Shown here piece after piece: positions 58,819-64,000 of a DNA stretch of 64,000 nucleotides. The stretch lies in contig CABJAM010000002.1 of the NCBI GenBank assembly GCA_902363555.1, positions 749,954 to 813,953 on the forward strand. Reading direction: 5' to 3'. The translations under genes were made by a program, and so were the position numbers. The notes beneath the pieces were generated by a model. It was given only the letters and a program-made list of their open reading frames with translations, had not been told where the DNA came from and did not search any database. The number at the start of each line of letters is the position of its first letter. Position 1 is the first letter of the stretch. Source of the DNA: Lachnospiraceae bacterium (lineage in GTDB: Bacteria; Bacillota; Clostridia; Lachnospirales; Lachnospiraceae).

Positions 58819-60459
58819 TTACTTCCCGTCACTCAGGATATTTCTCCGATACTCGTTGGGCGTAATTCCGTAGCTGTTCTTAAAGCTCCTTATAAAGTTC
58901 GCCGGCGACGAATACCCCAACCGTTCCCCGATCCGCTGAACCTTGATACACGGATCTGCCAGAAACTCCCTGGCCCTCTGCATTTTTTTGTTACTGATAT
59001 ACTCAGACAAATTGATTCCTTTGGCATTTTTATAGAGCTTGGACAGATAGTAGGTATTAAAAAACACCTTCTCCGCTACCATGGCGATGTTTATGCCATT
59101 TTCTATATTTTCATCCACAATTTTTTCTACCCTGGCAATAAGCTCCGCCACCTCGGACAGATTCGTACGCTCACTGACCTTAAATATGGCCTCCCCCAGC
59201 CGGTAAAGATAGTCCGCCCGCTCCTCCCAGGTAGCATACTCCTCCATATTGGTCAGCGGTGACAATGCCAGCTCAAAAGGCAGCTTCTCATAAAGCCCGG
59301 TCTGATTAATATAATTCAGATAAGTTACCGATAATGTCAGATAAATTTCCTTGGCATGAATATTATGCCGGCTGCGGATGTGGCGTATCTCCTCAAGAAT
59401 CGGCTCCAGCTCGCTAAAGAAGGCGCTGCGGTTCAGATGCTCCAGCGCAGCCGTAAGCTTCTGCCTGCGGCCGGGGAAATCCTCTGTACTCACCTCGCTG
59501 AACTCATCCTGCTCCTTCTGATGTACAAGCCTTTGCAGTTCCTCATAGGTCATCTGGCTGCCCTCCAGGAGAAGTTGCATTTTAAGCATATCATAAAACC
59601 GGTAAAAAAATCCGGGAAGCATATCAAAGCGCTTCCCTTTGCTTACGACGATCAGTGACCGCACATCCATGCTCTGCTCCAAATGCACCTGAAACAGATC
59701 CAGCAGATTCATCAGATACCTTTGAAGATCCCCGGACCGCTCCATATCCGGCTGGATCAGCCAGAAAAGCGCCTTACTCATAGGCAGAGGGAAAATATGA
59801 AATTGCTCAGGCAAATGGTTTTTCAGCAGCGCATTGATTTTAAAGGCCCACTGCATTTGTTCTCCCGAGGTCCGCACCTGGTTCCCGACCTGCGACACCT
59901 GTGTGCCCACAACATACACCTCCCGCTCCAGATCCAGGCAAAGCCCCACCTCCTCAAGCTTTTGACGCTTAAACTCCTCCAGCGTGATTTCACCATTAAA
60001 GTAACTGAGCACAATTTCCTTGATCAGCCGCTCTCTCGACTCTTTTTCCAGCTCCACCACAGTGGGCACCACTTCCTTAAAGCTTGCTTCAATTTCAGCC
60101 ATCACATCATGGACCACAGTCTGAACCTTTCCTACACCCTCGGCTTTGATCACATAACGCACATTTTTATACTGAATCGCCTTATACGCGTAATCGAAGC
60201 TTTCAAAACCGGTCAGGAAAATCACGCGGCACGCAGGCCACAGAGCGGTCATCTGTTCGTAAAGGCCAAAGCCGTCCGTTTCCGGCATATTAATATCGGT
60301 CAATAAAATATCGATCCGCCGTTCCCTGGCAATATCCAGGCCATCCATAGCGCTATAACTTCTATAAACCTGGAGCTGTTCCGAATTTTCACTTTCAAAC
60401 ATGGAAAACAGCCCATCCGCAATAATCATTTCATCATCCACAATCAGTAAATTATACAT
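58819..60459 (-). CDS. Response regulator with AraC-type output (YesN-like)
   Basis: The protein is about 546 aa. The receiver domain starts 'MYNLLIVDDEMIIADGLFSM', with phospho-acceptor in 'ILLTDINMPETDGFGLYEQM' and Lys in 'VRYVIKAEGVGK'. The AraC HTH pair is 'IAMVAEKVFFNTYYLSKLYK' and 'RIGERLGYSSPANFIRSFKN', ending 'YGITPNEYRRNILSDGK'. I chose the ATG at 60459 because GGAGGG lies just upstream. It overlaps the kinase gene by eight bases, so the two are co-translated. It is the last gene of the esterase/kinase/regulator operon. Confidence 0.92.
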   Translation of the reverse strand: MYNLLIVDDEMIIADGLFSMFESENSEQLQVYRSYSAMDGLDIARERRIDILLTDINMPETDGFGLYEQMTALWPACRVIFLTGFESFDYAYKAIQYKNVRYVIKAEGVGKVQTVVHDVMAEIEASFKEVVPTVVELEKESRERLIKEIVLSYFNGEITLEEFKRQKLEEVGLCLDLEREVYVVGTQVSQVGNQVRTSGEQMQWAFKINALLKNHLPEQFHIFPLPMSKALFWLIQPDMERSGDLQRYLMNLLDLFQVHLEQSMDVRSLIVVSKGKRFDMLPGFFYRFYDMLKMQLLLEGSQMTYEELQRLVHQKEQDEFSEVSTEDFPGRRQKLTAALEHLNRSAFFSELEPILEEIRHIRSRHNIHAKEIYLTLSVTYLNYINQTGLYEKLPFELALSPLTNMEEYATWEERADYLYRLGEAIFKVSERTNLSEVAELIARVEKIVDENIENGINIAMVAEKVFFNTYYLSKLYKNAKGINLSEYISNKKMQRAREFLADPCIKVQRIGERLGYSSPANFIRSFKNSYGITPNEYRRNILSDGK

Positions 60460-62212
60460 GCTTCCCTCCAAAATTTATAGCCACAGTTACTTTCAGTCCG
60501 CCCTCCGGACGCTTTTCAAAGCGCAGGCCGCTGTCCTCTCCAAAGAATATTTTAAGACGGCGGTGTATATTGAAAATACCGGACATAGTAATATCCTCCG
60601 TCCTTTGTGTAAGCCGTTCTCTCAGCGCTCCGACGACCGCATCCGTTATATTTTCACCATTATCCTCCACAATAATATCCAGTGCATCCTCTGCGCGTAT
60701 CTCATACCTGATTTTTAAAATACCACCCTGACGGCGCTTTTCCAGACCATAAGCAATTGCATTTTCAATCAATGGCTGGATGATCAGCTTGGGCACCATT
60801 TTATCTTTAAAATCCGACGGCGTCTCCTCGATATCTACCTGAAGCCGGTTAGAAAAACGGGTCTGCTGGATATCCGCATAGAGGCCGGCATAAGCCATTT
60901 CCTCCTGAAGCGTAAGCATATCCTTATTATTTTTCACTATAAATTGAAAATACTGCCCAAGCTGCTGCGCAAAGCTTTCCACAAAATCCATATCCCCCTG
61001 CCGGGCCATAACAGAAATAATAAACAAGCTATTATAAAGAAAATGGGGATTGATCTGGGATTGGAGCTGCTTTAGCTCCGCCCTCTGAGTGAGGATCTCC
61101 TGCTCATACACCTGCTCGATCAGGTCCTTTGTCTTGACAACCATCCGGTTAAAACGATGATACAGATATTGAAACTCATCCTTTTTATCATAGGACAAAT
61201 GCACAGAAAAATCGCTCTTCTCCACGCTGCGCAACGCCTCCACAAGTATGTTCACCGGCTTTTGGACCATATTATAAATGTTTATCGAAAACAGGACAAT
61301 AACAATAATTACTAAAATTATAAAAACAATAACCCAATTTTTAAACATGGAAAAGACCGGAAAATTGTCCTCAAAGCTCAAAAACTTAATGAGCGAGAGC
61401 CCCGTCGTCGGAGAAACCTGATGGAGTACAAGATAATCCACGCCATCCAGCTTCAAAATCTGCTGTCCGAACGCCTCCTGTTCAAGAACAATACGTGCAA
61501 TCCGCAATGCCAGCGCTTCATCCTCTCCCCTGAAATTATAGTAGGAGAGGTCGTCATTGAGCAGGATGGTTGAGCTGTTCTCCAGGTAATCCCCCTGGGT
61601 CATATAGTCCATAATCTCACTCTGAGACAGCTCGGCTACAAGGAAAAAAGAGGCGTCCTGCTCCACCCGGGCATAATTTAAATTATCCACAGAGGTGGAG
61701 ACCATAATAAGCTTATCATCATAAATATTTACCTTATCCATGCTTTCCGGATGCCCAAGAATATAGTTATACTCCTCGTAATCCATGGAACCATTAATAT
61801 TATAGGAAGAAATTGTTTTTTCAATTTGCCGCAGGTGCACCCGCACATCTGCCACAAAGCTGGACACCAGCTTAATCTGTGTAAACTGTTCATTAATCCG
61901 CTGGATGGCTTTGGCCCGCTCCACAATGGAAAAAGCTTCCGGGAGATTGGCCAGTGTGCGCATATCGCTGTTATTATTGCAGAAATAGCGCTGGAGATTA
62001 AGAATCGTGTTGACCTGGGAATCAAACTTATCCAGATTTCCCTCCATCTGCTCCCAGGTCAGGGAAAACGCCTGATCCCGCACAATTTTCTCGGACTCCA
62101 TATTCAGCCAGACCCCCGCTGCGATAATCGGCACAATGATAATCATAAACGCTGCTACAAGCTTTGGAAATATGGATTCCCACCATGTCTTTTCTCTCGG
62201 AGATTTTCTCAC
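60452..62212 (-). CDS. Sensor histidine kinase with extracellular sensor domain (YesM-like)
   Basis: This 586-aa protein has TM1 ('LVAAFMIIIVPIIAAGVWL'), an extracellular sensor of about 250 residues, TM2 ('WVIVFIILVIIVIVLFSINI'), a HAMP-like linker and the kinase core. The H-box is 'QLQSQINPHFLYNSLFIISV', the N-box 'LIIQPLIENAIAYGL' and the G-box 'VEDNGENI', which is slightly altered. It lies 23 bases after the SASA esterase gene and overlaps the regulator gene. It probably senses an acetylated or related sugar outside the cell. Confidence 0.92.
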   Translation of the reverse strand: MRKSPREKTWWESIFPKLVAAFMIIIVPIIAAGVWLNMESEKIVRDQAFSLTWEQMEGNLDKFDSQVNTILNLQRYFCNNNSDMRTLANLPEAFSIVERAKAIQRINEQFTQIKLVSSFVADVRVHLRQIEKTISSYNINGSMDYEEYNYILGHPESMDKVNIYDDKLIMVSTSVDNLNYARVEQDASFFLVAELSQSEIMDYMTQGDYLENSSTILLNDDLSYYNFRGEDEALALRIARIVLEQEAFGQQILKLDGVDYLVLHQVSPTTGLSLIKFLSFEDNFPVFSMFKNWVIVFIILVIIVIVLFSINIYNMVQKPVNILVEALRSVEKSDFSVHLSYDKKDEFQYLYHRFNRMVVKTKDLIEQVYEQEILTQRAELKQLQSQINPHFLYNSLFIISVMARQGDMDFVESFAQQLGQYFQFIVKNNKDMLTLQEEMAYAGLYADIQQTRFSNRLQVDIEETPSDFKDKMVPKLIIQPLIENAIAYGLEKRRQGGILKIRYEIRAEDALDIIVEDNGENITDAVVGALRERLTQRTEDITMSGIFNIHRRLKIFFGEDSGLRFEKRPEGGLKVTVAINFGGKHV

Positions 62213-62235
62213 CGCTCCTGCCTCCTGTCATCGAT

Positions 62236-63630
62236 TCAAGTTTCAACCGGCACTTTATAAAAAGCCAGAGGCGGCATGTGCGTTACCTTATCCAGCGGCA
62301 GCAAAAACGCCGGAAGCGCCTGCCACGCAAAGGACAGGCAGGCCCCGCCATAAACCGGGCGCCCCAACTCCAGATTAAGCCGGTCCTCATTTTCCATACA
62401 TGCATACACACGCTTTATGGGTACAACACCTTTGCCGTCCTCCACCGTAAAGCCATAAGGCTCCGCCTTTTTCCCGGCCAGTATAAAACCCTGAGTAACA
62501 TTTCGGAATATAACGACCAGTGTTGCATCCCTTACAAGCTCTACTTTTTCCACATCGGGCGCTCCATGCGGTGTCGTTTTATATAAAACACTGCCGCTCT
62601 GCCGCGCCAGACGCTCCCCAAGAACCATATTGGAAGCTCCGTTATTATGGATGCCATCGCCAAGACCACACTGGATCGTAGGCAGCACGCAGACTCCTTC
62701 CAGTTCCCGGGCTGCAAGACGCTGCGCCTCACGGACAAGCCCCCACGCGTCATCTAAAAGCCCTTCTGCATAACGGTTGACCTGACAGGTAAAAAAGGGA
62801 ACTGTATATCCCAGATCCTGCCGTGTACGCCGGATCAGATCAAAATAATTACTCTTATAAGCCAGTGCCTGATCCATCGTATCCGTATCCGAACAGCCCT
62901 GATACCATAAAATACCTGCACATTTTCCACCGCAATCTCTCAGTCTTGACAGCATATTTTCATAAAGATCCCCTCCAGCCGCCCATCGGGAAATGGGGGA
63001 GCCGCCAAGGGCCGCTGCGATAAGACCCACTGGCATATGTGAAATCCGCGCAAAGCATTTTCCAAAGGCCAGATAAGGTGAAACACCGGAAACACCCATT
63101 TCCGTATTTGGCTCGTCCTCTGAAAATGTGGATTCATTCATTGGATGAGATGCCATATCCCAGCTCCGCCGGTTCCTGTATAAATGAACGTCCATACTGG
63201 GAGCATCAAAAATACTGTCCTGAGCATAGCCCGCTGCATTGGACTGCCCGGCAATAACGAATAGATCGCCCACCCCCAGATGCAGGCGTACATCCCCCCT
63301 AAACAACCAGCGCAACCCTTCCTGGGTGCTTATCGTATCCAAGCCGGTTTCCAGGCGGTACGGTCCGCCACCCGGAACACTTATACTGCTACAAAAAATG
63401 CCTGCAAATGGCTCACTTGTACAGGTATAATCACATACGGTCCACGGGATGACCGGTCGATTGTCATCTTCACTCATAATCCGTACTTTGGGTACTGCTT
63501 TTACAACCCCTACATTCTTTGCAGCCTCCGGTACGGCAAAGCTTCCCCGAATTTCCATCCGCCCGAAGCCGCCGTCCTGCTGGACAATCTGCCAATCTGA
63601 AATACCCTGCTCTATTTGTACACCAAACAT
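62236..63630 (-). CDS. SASA-domain carbohydrate acetylesterase (sialate O-acetylesterase-like)
   Basis: This 464-aa protein has no signal peptide. 'DLFVIAGQSNAAGYAQDSIF' carries the catalytic Ser of the SASA/SGNH family (GQSN), and 'GKCAGILWYQGCSDTDTMDQ' is the second block, where the common Glu of 'WYQGESD' is replaced by Cys. A His in 'GLGDGIHNNGASNMV' would complete the triad. It removes acetyl groups from sugars, either sialic acid or plant-type glycans. GGAGG precedes the ATG. It is first in the operon with a kinase and response regulator and is preceded by a MerR-type promoter. Confidence 0.85.
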   Translation of the reverse strand: MFGVQIEQGISDWQIVQQDGGFGRMEIRGSFAVPEAAKNVGVVKAVPKVRIMSEDDNRPVIPWTVCDYTCTSEPFAGIFCSSISVPGGGPYRLETGLDTISTQEGLRWLFRGDVRLHLGVGDLFVIAGQSNAAGYAQDSIFDAPSMDVHLYRNRRSWDMASHPMNESTFSEDEPNTEMGVSGVSPYLAFGKCFARISHMPVGLIAAALGGSPISRWAAGGDLYENMLSRLRDCGGKCAGILWYQGCSDTDTMDQALAYKSNYFDLIRRTRQDLGYTVPFFTCQVNRYAEGLLDDAWGLVREAQRLAARELEGVCVLPTIQCGLGDGIHNNGASNMVLGERLARQSGSVLYKTTPHGAPDVEKVELVRDATLVVIFRNVTQGFILAGKKAEPYGFTVEDGKGVVPIKRVYACMENEDRLNLELGRPVYGGACLSFAWQALPAFLLPLDKVTHMPPLAFYKVPVET

Positions 63631-63664
63631 AAATACGCCTCCTACTGATTTCTATATTGGTTTT

Positions 63665-63695
63665 ATTCTAGAGCATGACGTTCCGTCAGGGTCAA
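63665..63695 (-). promoter_or_regulatory. MerR-type promoter before the esterase operon
   Basis: On the minus strand TTGACC (63690-63695) and TAGAAT (63665-63670) are separated by 19 bp. The dyad TGACG-gaa-CGTCA (63676-63688) sits in the spacer. MerR activators act on just such elongated spacers with a central dyad. Confidence 0.55.
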
Positions 63696-63714
63696 GTATT
63701 TTTTCTGCCAAAAC

Positions 63715-63752
63715 AAAAAAAGTCCGTAAATGTAATCATTTACGAACTTTTT
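63715..63752 (-). terminator. Rho-independent terminator of the rRNA/tRNA-Asn transcript
   Basis: AAGTCCGTAAATG (63720-63732) pairs with CATTTACGAACTT (63737-63749); the one mismatch is a G-U pair on the minus strand. A run of T residues follows on that strand, directly after tRNA-Asn. Confidence 0.85.
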
Positions 63753-63753
63753 G

Positions 63754-63826
63754 CTCCCCCTGCCGGGCTCGAACCAGCGACAACTCGGTTAACAGCCGAG
63801 TGCTCTACCGACTGAGCTAAGGAGGA
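63754..63826 (-). tRNA. tRNA-Asn (anticodon GTT)
   Basis: The 73-nt minus-strand sequence has acceptor TCCTCCT/AGGGGGA, D-arm AGCTCAGTCGGTAGAGC, anticodon loop CTGTTAA within ACTCGG/CCGAGT, and T-loop GGTTCGAGCC. CCA is not fully encoded. It lies about 73 bases downstream of the 23S rRNA end. Confidence 0.95.
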
Positions 63827-63898
63827 ATAATGGTATGTGAATATATACCTTCAAAACTGCACATTCAAATATGTTTAATCAAACCATAATAGAAACTT

Positions 63899-64000
63899 AA
63901 GGTCAAGCCCTCGACCGATTAGTAACAGTCAGCTCCATGTGTTGCCACACTTCCACCTCTGCCCTATCTACCTTGTCGTCTTCAAGGGGTCTTACTAGAT
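63899..64000 (-). rRNA. 3' end of 23S rRNA (continues beyond window)
   Basis: The minus strand reads the conserved Firmicutes 23S 3' region, including GTAAGACCCCTTGAAGACGA, GATAGGGCAGAGGTGGAAGT and ACTAATCGGTCGAGGGCTTG. The mature end is placed by the GGGCTTGACC close. About 100 bases are present; the rest lies to the right. No 5S rRNA lies between it and tRNA-Asn. Confidence 0.92.

Overview
The window looks like chromosomal DNA of an anaerobic, gut-type Lachnospiraceae/Clostridia (clostridial cluster XIVa). This rests on the gene style: YesM/YesN-like two-component systems, LplABC-type oligosaccharide importers, a large set of cytoplasmic glycosidases, strong GGAGG ribosome-binding sites, and Firmicutes-type tRNA and 23S sequences. 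I cannot name a species. Most genes lie on the minus strand, the same direction as the rRNA operon that enters at the right end. I see no transposase, phage gene or CRISPR array.

Layout. (1) 1-9.4 kb: the end of an AraC regulator, then a minus-strand sugar locus. It runs response regulator, soluble histidine kinase, degenerate ABC ATPase-like protein, then a complete ribose/galactose-type importer (ATPase, permease, binding lipoprotein) and a ThuA-like protein. (2) 9.6-14.9 kb: a membrane-anchored SurA/PrsA-like protein, a GAF-GGDEF-PAS-GGDEF*-EAL protein, and a metallo-hydrolase whose 3' end runs into a 22-nt tandem repeat. (3) 15-22.1 kb: an LplABC-type importer preceded by its own kinase/regulator pair. 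(4) 22.2-30.6 kb: the remnant of a YefM-type antitoxin, a zinc alcohol dehydrogenase, a LysR regulator, a double-hotdog dehydratase, a GntP-like permease and a divergent hybrid kinase. (5) 30.7-34.4 kb: a TetR regulator divergent from a two-ATPase ABC exporter. (6) 34.5-38.6 kb: a metallophosphoesterase, a GH3 glycosidase, tRNA-Cys and tRNA-Glu, and a short MerR protein. (7) 38.7-52.4 kb: a large glycan operon. It runs binding protein (frameshifted in this sequence), two permeases, GH43/130-like, GH29, GH78, an unassigned glycosidase and GH42. (8) 52.6-58.8 kb: an acetyltransferase, MscL, LacZ (GH2), a small lipoprotein and an AraC regulator. (9) 58.8-64 kb: a SASA-type esterase with a kinase/regulator pair, a Rho-independent terminator, tRNA-Asn and the 3' end of 23S rRNA.

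How it fits together. The region is mainly a Gram-positive polysaccharide-utilisation island. Binding-protein importers bring in oligosaccharides, and glycosidases without signal peptides (rhamnosidase, fucosidase, beta-galactosidases, a GH3 enzyme) plus an acetylesterase trim them inside the cell. Three YesMN-like two-component systems and two AraC regulators probably switch the modules on separately; direct repeats about 20-21 bp apart lie upstream of two of the binding-protein genes.

The most unusual element is the 5.4-9.4 kb cluster. There a kinase with no membrane or sensor domain is translationally coupled to an ABC ATPase that has lost nearly all its catalytic motifs, next to an intact importer. 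I propose that this pseudo-ATPase reports transporter or ligand state to the kinase. Also notable are a hairpin between the Shine-Dalgarno sequence and start codon of the gene at 9595-10899, a 19-bp-spacer MerR-type promoter before the esterase operon, and strong stem-loops between the binding-protein and permease genes of both Lpl-type operons.
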